NCBI GenBank assembly: GCA_963783865.1
Contig: CAWAPD010000002.1
Location: 124,001-188,000, forward strand
DNA from: CAWAPD01 sp963783865
Lineage (GTDB): Bacteria; Actinomycetota; Thermoleophilia; UBA2241
Length of the DNA stretch: 64,000 nucleotides
Direction: 5' to 3'
A model generated the notes under the pieces. The model searched no databases. It was given only the letters and a program-made list of their open reading frames with translations, and had not been told where the DNA came from. Made by a program: the position numbers and the translations under genes. Shown piece after piece: positions 7,975 to 17,087 of the stretch; the stretch's first letter is position 1, and each line of letters begins with the position of its first letter.

Positions 7975-9239
7975 AGGAACTCGTAGAGCGGGAAGCGATC
8001 GAGCAGATCGATGACCTCGCGCCGCACCTCGGCGAGCGCCGCCTCGTCGCCGCCGGCCGCGAGCGCGCGAAGCATCAGCTCGCCGGTCAGCCGCATCTCG
8101 GGCTCGAGGAAGCCCCGCGTCGTGACGGCGGGCGATCCGACCCGCAGCCCGCTGGCGACGTTGAACGAGCTCTCCTCGAACGGCACCACGTTTCGGTTGG
8201 CCGTGATGTTGACCGACTCGAGGAGGTCCTGGCACTCGAGGCCGTTCATGCCCGTGCTGCGCAGGTCGACGAGGGCGAGGTGGACGTCGGTGCCGCCGGA
8301 GACGAGCCGCAGGCCGCCGTCGGCGAGCGTGTCGGCCAGGGTCTTGCAGTTGACGAGCACCTGGCGCTGCAGCTTGTGGAAGGGTTCGGAGGCGGCGATG
8401 CGGAAACAGGCCGCCTTCGCGGCGATGACGTGCATCAGCGGGCCGCCCTGCATGCCGGGGAACACGGCGCGGTCGATCGCCTGCGCGTACTCGGCGCGGC
8501 ACATGATGAGGCCGGCCCGCGGCCCCGTGAGGGTCTTGTGGGTCGTGCTCGTCACGACGTCGCTGTACGGGACCGGGTTGGGGTGCAGGCCGGCGGCGAT
8601 GAGCCCGGCGACGTGGGCGATGTCGGCCAGCAGCAGCGCGCCCGCCTCGTCGGCGATCTCGCGGAAGGCGGCGAAGTCGACCGTGCGGGGGTAGGAGCTG
8701 TAGCCGCAGATGATCAGCTTGGGCCGGTGCTCGAGGGCGAGCGCGCGCACCTCGTCGTAGTCGAGCGTCTCGGTGTCGCGCCGGACGTGGTAGGGGACCA
8801 CATCGTAGGTGCGCCCGGAGTAGTTGATGTCGAGGCCGTGGGTGAGGTGGCCGCCGTGGGTCAGCGACATCGCCATGATGCGGTCGCCGGGGTCGAGGAG
8901 AGCGAAGAGCGCGGCGAGGTTGGCCGACGACCCCGAGTGTGGCTGGACGTTGACGTGATCGGCCCCGAAGATCGCCTTGCAGCGATCGATGGCGAGCCGC
9001 TCGACGCTGTCGACGATGTCGCAGCCGCCGTAGTACCGCGCCCCCGGCACGCCCTCGGCGTACTTGTTGGTCAGCACCGACCCCGTCGCCTCGAGCACCG
9101 CGCGGCTGGCGAAGTTCTCGCTGGCGATGAGCTCGAGGGTCTCCTGCTGGCGGATCAGCTCGCAGCGCAACAACTCGTTGAGCTCGGGGTCGAGATGATA
9201 GAGGGGCTCGCGCCGCCACTCCCGCGAGACGGGGCTCAC
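7971..9239 (-). CDS. glyA: Serine hydroxymethyltransferase
   Basis: PLP enzyme interconverting serine and glycine with tetrahydrofolate, 422 residues. The PLP lysine lies in VVTSTTHKTLTGPRAG; the LIASENFAS N-terminal block, NVQPHSGSSAN and VFPGMQGGP are canonical. I use the GTG at 9237-9239, which overlaps the rpiB stop by 4 bases; longer in-frame extensions have no similarity. Provides one-carbon units next to the nucleotide gene downstream. Confidence 0.96.
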   Translation of the reverse strand: MSPVSREWRREPLYHLDPELNELLRCELIRQQETLELIASENFASRAVLEATGSVLTNKYAEGVPGARYYGGCDIVDSVERLAIDRCKAIFGADHVNVQPHSGSSANLAALFALLDPGDRIMAMSLTHGGHLTHGLDINYSGRTYDVVPYHVRRDTETLDYDEVRALALEHRPKLIICGYSSYPRTVDFAAFREIADEAGALLLADIAHVAGLIAAGLHPNPVPYSDVVTSTTHKTLTGPRAGLIMCRAEYAQAIDRAVFPGMQGGPLMHVIAAKAACFRIAASEPFHKLQRQVLVNCKTLADTLADGGLRLVSGGTDVHLALVDLRSTGMNGLECQDLLESVNITANRNVVPFEESSFNVASGLRVGSPAVTTRGFLEPEMRLTGELMLRALAAGGDEAALAEVRREVIDLLDRFPLYEFL

Positions 9240-9679
9240 GCCGCCCCCCCGCCGTCGATCTCGGCCACGCGACGGGCGTGGCGCCCCCCTTCGAACGGGG
9301 TCGCCAGCCAGGTTTCGACGATCGGCCACGCCTCGTCGGCCGAAAGCAGGCGGCCACCCAGGCAGAGGACGTTGGCGTCGTTGTGGCGGCGCGCCATCTC
9401 GGCCAGCTCGACGGTCGTGCAGTCGGCGGCGCGGACGCCCCGGTGGCGGTTGGCGGCCATGCACATGCCCAGGCCGGTGCCGCACACGAGGATGCCGCGG
9501 TCGGCCTCGCCGCGCTCCACGGTCCCGGCCACCGCGTGGCCGTACTCCGGGTAGTCGACCGGCTCGTCGGCGGCGCCGGTCCCGAGGTCGCGGACCTCGT
9601 GTCCCGCCGCCCGCAGCCGGTCGACGACGGCCTGTTTGAGCTCGTAGCCGGCGTGGTCGGCGGCAGCTGCGATCTTCAC
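9236..9679 (-). CDS. rpiB: Ribose-5-phosphate isomerase B
   Basis: Interconverts ribose-5-phosphate and ribulose-5-phosphate, 147 residues. ADHAGYELK at the N-terminus, Cys66 in the VCGTGLGM motif (the catalytic base in RpiB) and NRHRGVRAA are all present; the HNDANVLCLGGR block also matches. First gene of the rpiB-glyA-deaminase-wecA group. About 200 bases separate it from the MFS gene upstream; I see no convincing promoter there beyond a weak TACACT. Confidence 0.95.
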   Translation of the reverse strand: MKIAAAADHAGYELKQAVVDRLRAAGHEVRDLGTGAADEPVDYPEYGHAVAGTVERGEADRGILVCGTGLGMCMAANRHRGVRAADCTTVELAEMARRHNDANVLCLGGRLLSADEAWPIVETWLATPFEGGRHARRVAEIDGGGAA

Positions 9680-9879
9680 GGTTCGGCCCTCTCGTGCCAG
9701 CGTGTCCGCCGTCCGATGGCGGGGGCGTGAGCGGTCACGCGTGGTCGTCGCGGTTTCGCCTCGAGTGTATCAGAGCCGCTGCGGCAGCCCCCGGCATGCC
9801 AGACGCGTGGCCGCGGCCGGTGCGCCGGCGCCGACGACCGGAAGGCCGCCTGCGGCGCGGACCCGGGCGCCGGCGGCCT

Positions 9880-11430
9880 CTAGGCGGCAGGAGGTCCGGG
9901 CACAGCGGCCGCCGGCGCCCCGGCCGCCCCCGGATGCGGGCCGCGGACCAGCGACACCGCGGCGCCGACCAGCGCGAACCCGGCGCCGACGAGCATGGCG
10001 GCCGAGTACCCCGCGGCGAAATCGGCGGCCGCGTGCGGCGCGGCGGCGGCGTGGGTGAAGATCAGCCGGCCGCCGAGGCGCCCGAGCTGCGACGCGGCGA
10101 TGGCGCCGAGCAGGCCGATCGAGATCGCCTGGCCGGCGAACCGCATCGTTCCCAGGAAGCCCGAGGCCAGACCCAGCTGCGAGCGCGGGACCGAGCCCAT
10201 CACGGCCGAGGTGTTGGGGCTGCTGAAGGCCGCCATGCCCACGCCGACCACGGCCAGGCCGACCACGATCCGCCCGGTCGCGGCCGCCGCGGGCATGGCC
10301 GCCAGCCAGCCCATGCCCGCCGCCGTCAGGAGCATCCCGGTCGTAGTCAGCAGTCGCGAGCCGACGCGGTCCGAGAGGCGTCCCGCCAGCGGCGAAAGGC
10401 CGGCCATCAGCGCCGGCTCGACGATCAGGACGAGGCCGGCCTGCTGCGCCGACCGGCCCTGGACGACCTCGAGGAAGATGGCGGTGAGGATGGTCACGCC
10501 GTGCATCGCCATGTAGTTCAGCAGCGCCGCGACGTTGGCGGCGGCGAACAGGCGGTTGTGCCGCAGCAGGTCCAGGTCGAGGACCGGGTCGGGCACACGC
10601 AGCTCGACGAGCACGAAGGCGACGGCGGCGACGGCCGAGAGCGCCAGCAGCGCAAGCGTGCGCGGCGAGTCCCAGCCCCACACCGGGGCGAACGTCAGAG
10701 GGACGAGCAGCGTGGCGAGCAGCAGGCCGAGGAGGGCGGAGCCGGGCCAGTCGAGGCGGCGGCGGGCGGGCGGGCCGGCCACGGCCGGCCCCGAGCCCGC
10801 CGCCCCCTCGACACCGGCGCCGGCGATCTCGGCCGCCAGCGCGCCGCGGTCGCGCCGCTCGGAGGCGACCAGCGACCAGCCGAACGCGAACGTCGCCACG
10901 GCGACCGGCACGTTGACCAGGAAGATCCACTGCCAGCCGAGGTGGTCGACGATGAGACCCCCGAGGACGGGCCCCGCGGTGAGACCGAGGTACACCGCCA
11001 TCACGTTGATGCCGAGGGCGCGGCCGCGCTCCCGCGGCGGGAACACCGCCGTGACGATCGCCCCCGACGTGGCGCCGAGCAGCGCCCCGCCGACCCCCTG
11101 CACGCAGCGCGCCGCGATCAGCCATTCCCCGCTCATCGAGAAGGCCGCCGCCAGCGACGCCAGGCCGAAGATCACCACACCGGCCAGGTAGAAGCGCATG
11201 CGTCCCTGCTGGTCGGCCAGCCGCCCGAAGGGGATCAGCAGGATGCTGATGACCAGCAGGTACGACGCCTGCACCCAGATGGCCTGGGAGAACGTCAGAT
11301 GCAGGGAGGGGCCGATCTTCGCCAGGGCGACCGAGACGATGCTGCCGTCGAGCGGCGTCATGAAGGCGCCGACCGACGTGAGCAGGAGCACGCGTCGGCG
11401 ACGGCGGTGCAGCTCGGGTTCGGCGGCCAC
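9880..11430 (-). CDS. MFS drug/metabolite exporter, DHA2 (EmrB/QacA-like) family
   Basis: 516 residues with about 14 hydrophobic segments, as in proton-driven multidrug exporters of the DHA2 group. Motif A-like GRLADQQGRMR follows helix 2 and the motif C-like GPVLGGLIVDHLGW lies in helix 5. GTG start is 6 bases after the PhzF-family stop, so it is probably the last gene of the long his transcript. A Pro/Ala-rich tail follows the last helix. Substrate unknown. Confidence 0.88.
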   Translation of the reverse strand: MAAEPELHRRRRRVLLLTSVGAFMTPLDGSIVSVALAKIGPSLHLTFSQAIWVQASYLLVISILLIPFGRLADQQGRMRFYLAGVVIFGLASLAAAFSMSGEWLIAARCVQGVGGALLGATSGAIVTAVFPPRERGRALGINVMAVYLGLTAGPVLGGLIVDHLGWQWIFLVNVPVAVATFAFGWSLVASERRDRGALAAEIAGAGVEGAAGSGPAVAGPPARRRLDWPGSALLGLLLATLLVPLTFAPVWGWDSPRTLALLALSAVAAVAFVLVELRVPDPVLDLDLLRHNRLFAAANVAALLNYMAMHGVTILTAIFLEVVQGRSAQQAGLVLIVEPALMAGLSPLAGRLSDRVGSRLLTTTGMLLTAAGMGWLAAMPAAAATGRIVVGLAVVGVGMAAFSSPNTSAVMGSVPRSQLGLASGFLGTMRFAGQAISIGLLGAIAASQLGRLGGRLIFTHAAAAPHAAADFAAGYSAAMLVGAGFALVGAAVSLVRGPHPGAAGAPAAAVPGPPAA

Positions 11431-11436
11431 GCGCCC

Positions 11437-12324
11437 CTAGAGCTCGAGCGTGCCGGTCATGACCTCGACGACGCCGCCTCCGACCAGCACGTCGGTGATG
11501 CGGGTGCCCTCGAGCGTGACCGACACGGTCAGGCGGCTGGGGCGGCGCGCGTGCTGGCCCTGGGCCACCACGCGCGCCGCCCCCGGAAGCAGCAGCTTGT
11601 GCCGCGCCAGGTAGGCGGCCAGCGGACCCGCGGCGCTGCCGGTGGCCGGGTCCTCGACGATGCCCTCCAGCGGCGCGAAGCAGCGCGCCTCGGCGTAGGG
11701 CTCCTCGTCGCCGGTCAGGGCGAACGGGTACAGGCTGGCGTAGCGGCGCTCGAACTCGGCCAGCCGGTTGATGTCGAACCAGGCGTGGGCCAGTGCCCTC
11801 GTGTTGCGCAGCGGGATGATCGCGTACGACAGGCCGGTCGAGACGACGCGCGGCTCGAGCTCGTCGTCGAGGTCGCTCGGCTGCAGCCCGAGGATCGCGG
11901 CCGCCTCGTCGCGGGGGATCTCCTCGCCGAAGGCGGGCGGTCCCTGGTGCACCGTCGCCGCCCGCACCTGGCCGCCGAACACGCTGACGTCGACCGCGGT
12001 CGGCCCGACGTTGAGCTCGAGCGTCACCGTCGTCACCGGCTCGCTCGCCGGCACGCGCCCGAGGCGCACGAGGGTGCAGGCCGTGCCCACGCTCGGGTGA
12101 CCGGCGAACGGCAGCTCGGTGGCGGGCGTGAAGATGCGCACGCGCGCGTCGCCGCCCTGCTCCGGCGGGGTCACGAACGTGGTCTCGGAGAGGTTCATCT
12201 CGCTGGCGATCCGCTGCATCTGCCCGTCGGTCAGACCCTCGGCCTCGGGGAAGATCGCCAGCGGGTTGCCGGCGAAGGCCTCGTCGGTGAAGACGTCGAC
12301 CTGGATCATCTGCAGGCTGGTCAC
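11437..12324 (-). CDS. PhzF family isomerase/epimerase-like protein
   Basis: 295 residues with the two-lobed diaminopimelate-epimerase-like fold of PhzF proteins. Signature blocks: QVDVFTDEAFAGNPLAIF, the Glu of NLSETTFV (the PhzF catalytic glutamate position), LPFAGHPSVGTA and EDPATGSAAGPLAAYL. GTG start at 12322-12324 overlaps tsaC by 4 bases. The natural substrate of most PhzF homologues is unknown; no phenazine genes are present, so a phenazine role is not supported. Confidence 0.88.
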   Translation of the reverse strand: MTSLQMIQVDVFTDEAFAGNPLAIFPEAEGLTDGQMQRIASEMNLSETTFVTPPEQGGDARVRIFTPATELPFAGHPSVGTACTLVRLGRVPASEPVTTVTLELNVGPTAVDVSVFGGQVRAATVHQGPPAFGEEIPRDEAAAILGLQPSDLDDELEPRVVSTGLSYAIIPLRNTRALAHAWFDINRLAEFERRYASLYPFALTGDEEPYAEARCFAPLEGIVEDPATGSAAGPLAAYLARHKLLLPGAARVVAQGQHARRPSRLTVSVTLEGTRITDVLVGGGVVEVMTGTLEL

Positions 12325-13031
12325 GGTGTCCGCCGGTCCTCCCGCTCGTGCGTCAGCATCTCGCGGATGCCCGTCTCGTCGACCGACCCGGCGCGCAGGA
12401 TGCGCCAGAAGCCGTCCTGCTCGTAGCGGGTGAGGTCGACGACTACCGAGGCTACTCCCGCTGCCCGGCCGCCGTCCAGCACCAGGTCGCAGGCGGCCAG
12501 CACGCCGGGGTCGACCTCGGCGAGCGTCGACGGAGCCGCGCGGCCGCTCGGGTTGGCGCTCGAGGCCAGCAGCGGGAAGCCGAGGGCCGCCAGCGGGCGG
12601 GCGCGATCGGGCCACCTCGGCACGCGCACGCCGAGCGTGGCGACGGTCCGGGTGGTCTCGCCGCCCGACGCCTGCCGCACGGGTACCTTCAACTCGCCCG
12701 GCGGAGGGTACCCGAGACCCAGCGGGTAGGGGACGACGAGGGTGAACGGCCCCGGGAGCAGACGGCGCGCGGCTTCGCGCAGCGCCGGCGGCGGATCGAG
12801 CGTCGCGACCAGCACGTCGACGCTGGGGAAGACGAGCTGCAGGGGCTTGCCGGGCTCGCGGCCCTTGGCCGCGGCGATCGCCGCCGCGGTCTCCGGCCGG
12901 CAAGCCCCCGCCAGACCGTAGACCGTGTCGGTCGGCAGGCAGGCGAGCCGCGCCCGTTCGACCTCGGCCGCCAGCGCCGGCCAGTCGGCCGGCGCCAGGG
13001 CGCCGAGGTCGATGCGGCGCGGCTCGCTCAC
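12321..13031 (-). CDS. tsaC: L-threonylcarbamoyladenylate synthase
   Basis: Makes threonylcarbamoyl-AMP from threonine, bicarbonate and ATP for the t6A37 tRNA modification. 236 residues; PTDTVYGLAG, the KGR...KPLQ motif, LLPGPFTLVVP and SSANPSGRAAP are the TsaC/YrdC signature. GTG start at 13029-13031 overlaps hisF by 4 bases, so this essential gene appears to be co-translated with the his operon. A 30-residue insertion-like stretch between PFTLVVP and GVRVPRWP is longer than in short YrdC proteins. Confidence 0.9.
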   Translation of the reverse strand: MSEPRRIDLGALAPADWPALAAEVERARLACLPTDTVYGLAGACRPETAAAIAAAKGREPGKPLQLVFPSVDVLVATLDPPPALREAARRLLPGPFTLVVPYPLGLGYPPPGELKVPVRQASGGETTRTVATLGVRVPRWPDRARPLAALGFPLLASSANPSGRAAPSTLAEVDPGVLAACDLVLDGGRAAGVASVVVDLTRYEQDGFWRILRAGSVDETGIREMLTHEREDRRTP

Positions 13032-13849
13032 GGGGCGGACGCGGCGCCGGCCGGCGCCGTCGCCGGCGCCGTCGGACGCACCGGCACTCCCTGCGCCGCC
13101 AGGAACGCCTTGGCCTCGGCGATCGAATGCGTGCCGTAGTGGAAGATCGACGCGGCCAGGGCGGCGTCGGCCTCGCCCAGCACCAGGCCGTCGGCCAGGT
13201 GCTGGAGCGTGCCGGCGCCGCCCGACGCGATCACCGGCACGTCCACGGCCCGGACCACGGCCCGCGTCAGCTCGAGGTCGTAGCCGTCGAGCGTGCCGTC
13301 GCGGTCCATGCTCGTGAGCATGAACTCGCCGGCGCCGAGCTCGGCCGCGCGGACCGCCCACGCGACGGCGTCGAGACCCGTCGGCGTCCGGCCGCCGTGG
13401 ACGTACACCTCCCAGCGAGGCGCCTCCGCCTCTTCCCCACTCGCGTCCGCCCGCCGCGCGTCGATCGCGACCACGACGCACTGCGAGCCGAAGCGCTCCG
13501 CGCAGCGCCGCACCAGTCCGGGGTCCTCTACCGCGGCCGTGTTGACCGTCACCTTGTCGGCGCCGGCCGCGAGGATCATGCGCACGTCGTCCTCCGAGGC
13601 CAGCCCGCCGCCGATCGTGAACGGGATGAACACCTGCTCGGCGCAGCGCGCGGCCAGGTCGGCGATGATGTCGCGTCGCTCGTGGGAGGCCGTGATGTCG
13701 AGGAACAGGAGCTCGTCGGCGCCCTCGGCGTCGTAGCGGGCGGCGAGCTCGACCGGGTCGCCGGCGTCGCGCAGGCCCACGAAGTTGACGCCCTTGACCA
13801 CGCGTCCGTCGCGCACGTCGAGGCACGGGATGATCCTGCGAGTCAGCAT
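13028..13849 (-). CDS. hisF: Imidazole glycerol phosphate synthase, cyclase subunit
   Basis: TIM-barrel subunit that joins PRFAR with ammonia from HisH to give IGP and AICAR. 273 residues. Catalytic Asp in IPCLDVRDGRVVKG and the second Asp in LTSMDRDGTLDGYDLEL are present. It carries a short insertion (about RADASGEEAEA) in the VVVAIDARR loop and an Ala/Pro-rich C-terminal tail beyond the family core. ATG at 13847-13849; 23 bases after hisA. Confidence 0.95.
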   Translation of the reverse strand: MLTRRIIPCLDVRDGRVVKGVNFVGLRDAGDPVELAARYDAEGADELLFLDITASHERRDIIADLAARCAEQVFIPFTIGGGLASEDDVRMILAAGADKVTVNTAAVEDPGLVRRCAERFGSQCVVVAIDARRADASGEEAEAPRWEVYVHGGRTPTGLDAVAWAVRAAELGAGEFMLTSMDRDGTLDGYDLELTRAVVRAVDVPVIASGGAGTLQHLADGLVLGEADAALAASIFHYGTHSIAEAKAFLAAQGVPVRPTAPATAPAGAASAP

Positions 13850-13872
13850 GCTGGCGGGCCGCCGTTCGCCGG

Positions 13873-14595
13873 TCAGGCCAGCGCGGCCTTGGCCTGGGCG
13901 AGCGTGAAAGCGCCTTCGTAGAGCGCCCGGCCGACGATGGCCCCGACCACGTTCGGCTTGTCGATCTTGCGGATGCGCTTGAGGTCGTCGAGCGTCGTGA
14001 TGCCGCCCGACATGACGATGTCGAGCGCGCTCGTCTCGGCGAGGTCGACGAGGCCGGGCATGTTGGGCCCCTCGAGCATGCCGTCGCGCATGACGTCGGT
14101 GTAGACGATCCGCTCGACCCCGCGGCTCTGCATCTGACGCGTGAACTGTCGCGCCGTCATCTTCGAGCGCTCCTGCCAGCCGTGGGTGGCGACGTAGCCG
14201 CTGGTGCAGTCGACGCCGACGACGAGCCGGTCGCCGAGCGCCTCGACCGCGTAGGCAAGCAGCTCCTCGTCGATCACGGCCGAGGTGCCGAGGACGATCC
14301 AGCGCAGCGAGCCGGTGGCGGCGCGGTCGAGCGACTCGCGGTCGCGCACGCCGCCGCCGTATTCGACCGGGATGTCGAGCGATGCGGCGATGTGCTGCAC
14401 GAGGTCGAAGTTGACCATCTGGCCCTGGCGGGCGCCGTCGAGGTCGACGACGTGCAGGGCCTCGGCGCCCTCGTAGCGCCACTGCAGCGCCAGCGCCGCC
14501 GGATCGTCGGCGAACACGGTCGCCTGGGCGAAGTCGCCCTGGCGCAGGCGGACGGCCTTGCCGTTCTGTATGTCGATCGCGGGGAAGAGGATCAT
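13873..14595 (-). CDS. hisA: ProFAR isomerase
   Basis: (beta-alpha)8 isomerase converting ProFAR to PRFAR, 240 residues. FPAIDIQNGKAVRL, VEYGGGVRDRESL and DVMRDGMLEGPN hold the catalytic and phosphate-binding residues. The protein lacks obvious features of the dual-function HisA/TrpF (PriA); as no trpF is visible in this window that question stays open. ATG at 14593-14595 overlaps hisH by 4 bases. Confidence 0.93.
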   Translation of the reverse strand: MILFPAIDIQNGKAVRLRQGDFAQATVFADDPAALALQWRYEGAEALHVVDLDGARQGQMVNFDLVQHIAASLDIPVEYGGGVRDRESLDRAATGSLRWIVLGTSAVIDEELLAYAVEALGDRLVVGVDCTSGYVATHGWQERSKMTARQFTRQMQSRGVERIVYTDVMRDGMLEGPNMPGLVDLAETSALDIVMSGGITTLDDLKRIRKIDKPNVVGAIVGRALYEGAFTLAQAKAALA

Positions 14596-15218
14596 GTCCG
14601 TTCTCCTGCCGTATCGACCCAGTTGGCCAACATCCTGAGGCCTGCGGCCGAACTCTTCTCGGGGTGGAACTGTACCGCCCACACGTTGTCGCGCGCCACC
14701 GCCGCCACCAGCCTGCCGCCGTAGTCCGTGGTGGCGGCGACGATCGCGTCGTCGCCGGGGCTGGCGACGTAGGAGTGGACGAAGTAGACGTGCACCGGCG
14801 CCGCCAGGCCGGCGACGAGGGCGGCGCCGGCGGGGCGTACCGCGAGCTCGTTCCAGCCGATCTGCGGCACCTTGAGGCCGGTGGCGATGCGCACCACGCG
14901 GCCGCCGAAGACGCCCAGCCCGGCGCCGCCCCCTTCGTCGCTGCCCTCGAACAGCAGCTGCAGGCCGAGGCAGACGCCGAGGAACGGGACGCCGGCGGCG
15001 ACGCGGGCCACGACGGCGTCGCCGAGGCCGCTCTGCGCCAGGCGGGCGGCGGCGTCACGGAAGGCGCCGACGCCGGGCAGGACGAGCGCGCCGGCGCGCC
15101 CGACCTGCCCGGCGGCGGCGCTCAGGCGGACGTCGCCGCCCGCCCGCTCGAGCGCCTTGGCGACGCTGGCGAGGTTGCCCATCCCGTAGTCGACGACGGT
15201 GACGATCGGGCGGTCCAT
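14592..15218 (-). CDS. hisH: Imidazole glycerol phosphate synthase, glutaminase subunit
   Basis: Class I glutamine amidotransferase, 208 residues, feeding ammonia to HisF. The nucleophile elbow FLGVCLGLQLLFEGS contains the catalytic Cys; the His/Glu partners are in VQFHPEKSS. Start at 15218 follows hisB by 11 bases. Confidence 0.95.
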   Translation of the reverse strand: MDRPIVTVVDYGMGNLASVAKALERAGGDVRLSAAAGQVGRAGALVLPGVGAFRDAAARLAQSGLGDAVVARVAAGVPFLGVCLGLQLLFEGSDEGGGAGLGVFGGRVVRIATGLKVPQIGWNELAVRPAGAALVAGLAAPVHVYFVHSYVASPGDDAIVAATTDYGGRLVAAVARDNVWAVQFHPEKSSAAGLRMLANWVDTAGERT

Positions 15219-15229
15219 GCGGGTCGCGC

Positions 15230-15820
15230 CTACAGCGTGCCCTTCGTCGAGGGCACGGCGTCGGGGTCGCCCTCTCGCGCGACGGCCTTGGCCAGCGCCC
15301 GCGCGACGCCCTTGAAGACGGCCTCCACGATGTGGTGCGGGTCGCTGCCGCTCAGCAGACGCACGTGCAGCGTGCAGCCCGCCTGGTTCACGAGCGACTG
15401 GAAGAAGTGGCTCGCCAGGTCGGCGTCGAACTCACCGATGCGCACGCCGCTCAGGTCGAGATCGTAGGCAAGGTACGGCCGCCCGGAGAGGTCGACGGCG
15501 ACCAGCGCGAGCGCCTCGTCCATGGGTACGACCGCCGAGCCGAAGCGGGCGATACCGCGCTTCTCCCCGAGCGCCTCGCGCAGTGCCTGCCCGAGGGCGA
15601 GACCGATGTCCTCGACCGTGTGGTGGCCGTCGACGCCGAGGTCCCCGCTGGCCTTCACGGTGAGCGCGAAGCCGCTGTGGTGGGCGAACAGGTCGAACAT
15701 GTGGTCGAGGAAGCCGATCCCGGTGTCCACCTCGGCCTTCCGCGGGCCGTCGAGGCCCAGCTCGACCACGATGTCGGTCTCCTTGGTCGTGCGATGCACG
15801 CGGGCGTGGCGCGGGTCCAT
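15230..15820 (-). CDS. hisB: Imidazoleglycerol-phosphate dehydratase
   Basis: Monofunctional IGP dehydratase, 196 residues, with the Mn-binding DHMFDLFAHHSGF and DGHHTVED repeats and the FFQSLVNQAG...DPHHIVEA half. No histidinol-phosphatase domain is fused. Lies 7 bases after hisD. Confidence 0.95.
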   Translation of the reverse strand: MDPRHARVHRTTKETDIVVELGLDGPRKAEVDTGIGFLDHMFDLFAHHSGFALTVKASGDLGVDGHHTVEDIGLALGQALREALGEKRGIARFGSAVVPMDEALALVAVDLSGRPYLAYDLDLSGVRIGEFDADLASHFFQSLVNQAGCTLHVRLLSGSDPHHIVEAVFKGVARALAKAVAREGDPDAVPSTKGTL

Positions 15821-15827
15821 GGCCCCC

Positions 15828-17087
15828 TCAGTCGCTGCGCAGCCGGGCCGAACGCGCGTGGGCGTGCAGGCCCTCGGCGTCGGCCATCGTCGCGACCGGC
15901 CCTGCGAGCTCCCGGGCCGCGGCGCCGTCGAGTTCTACCACACCCACCCGCTTTTGGAAATCGATCACGGACAGCCCCTGGCCGAAGCGGGCGGACCCGC
16001 CGGTCGGGAGCACGTGGTTGGTGCCCGCGGCGTAGTCGGCGAAGGCGGTCGCCGCGTGTGGCCCGACGAAGACCGCGCCGGCGCTGCGGACCAGCGGCAC
16101 CAACTCCGCGGCGTCGGCGGTGTGCAGCTCGAGGTGTTCGGGCGCGAAGGCGTTGACGACCGCCAGCGCAGCCTCGCGGTCGGGACAGCGCACGACGGCG
16201 ACGCGGCCGGTGGCGATGCCGAGCTCGGCGGCGAGCTTCTCGACCGCGTCGCAGACGCGGTCGGCGAGCTCGCCGCCGACGTCGAGCAGCGCCGCCATCG
16301 CCCCGGCGCCGTGCTCGGCCTGCGCCAGCAGGTCGGCCGCCAGCCACTCGGGCTCGCCGGCCGCGCCGGCGACGATCAGCACCTCGCTCGGGCCGGCGAG
16401 CCCGTCGATGCGCACGCGACCCGTCACCTGGCGCTTGGCTTCGGTCACGTAGGCGTTGCCGGGCCCGGCGATCACATCGCAGCGCGGCACCTGGGCGGTG
16501 CCGAACGCCATCGCCGCGACCGCCTGGGCGCCGCCCACCGGGAACAGGGTGTCCACGCCGAGCAACGCGCAGGCGGCGGCGACGCCTTCGGCGGCGCCGC
16601 CGCCCGGTCGCGGCGGCGAGCAGACCACGAGCCGCTCGACGCCGGCCACCTGCGCCGGGATCGCCGTCATCAGCACCGACGACGGGTAATCCGCCAAGCC
16701 ACCCGGCACGTAGAGCCCGGCGACGCGCAGCGGCACGACCTCCTGCCCCACGACCTGGCCCTGCGGCAGGCGCTCGCGCCAGGCCGTGGGCATCTCGCGC
16801 GAGTGGTAGGCGCGGACGTTGGCGGCGGCGAGCTCGAGCGCCGCCCGCAGGGCGGACGGCATCGCGGCCCACGCCGCCGCCATCGCCTCGGCGCCGACGG
16901 CGAACCGTTCGTCGAGCTCGACCCGGTCGAGGCGTCGCGTGAGCTCGCGCACGGCCGCGTCGCCACGCGCGGCGACGTCGGCCAGGATGTCGCCGACCGC
17001 GTCCTCGACCCCGGCCGGCGGCGCTCCCGCTTCGCGCAGCGCCGCCACCACCTCGGCGGGGTCGCTCCACGCGTCGATGATCCTCAT
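15828..17087 (-). CDS. hisD: Histidinol dehydrogenase
   Basis: NAD-dependent zinc enzyme for the last two steps to histidine, 419 residues. GPGNAYVTEAKRQV, GLAGPSEVLIVA, QAEHGAGAMAALL and NHVLPTGGSARFGQGLSV are the expected zinc/NAD and catalytic blocks. ATG at 17087 overlaps the hisG stop by 4 bases. Confidence 0.95.
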   Translation of the reverse strand: MRIIDAWSDPAEVVAALREAGAPPAGVEDAVGDILADVAARGDAAVRELTRRLDRVELDERFAVGAEAMAAAWAAMPSALRAALELAAANVRAYHSREMPTAWRERLPQGQVVGQEVVPLRVAGLYVPGGLADYPSSVLMTAIPAQVAGVERLVVCSPPRPGGGAAEGVAAACALLGVDTLFPVGGAQAVAAMAFGTAQVPRCDVIAGPGNAYVTEAKRQVTGRVRIDGLAGPSEVLIVAGAAGEPEWLAADLLAQAEHGAGAMAALLDVGGELADRVCDAVEKLAAELGIATGRVAVVRCPDREAALAVVNAFAPEHLELHTADAAELVPLVRSAGAVFVGPHAATAFADYAAGTNHVLPTGGSARFGQGLSVIDFQKRVGVVELDGAAARELAGPVATMADAEGLHAHARSARLRSD

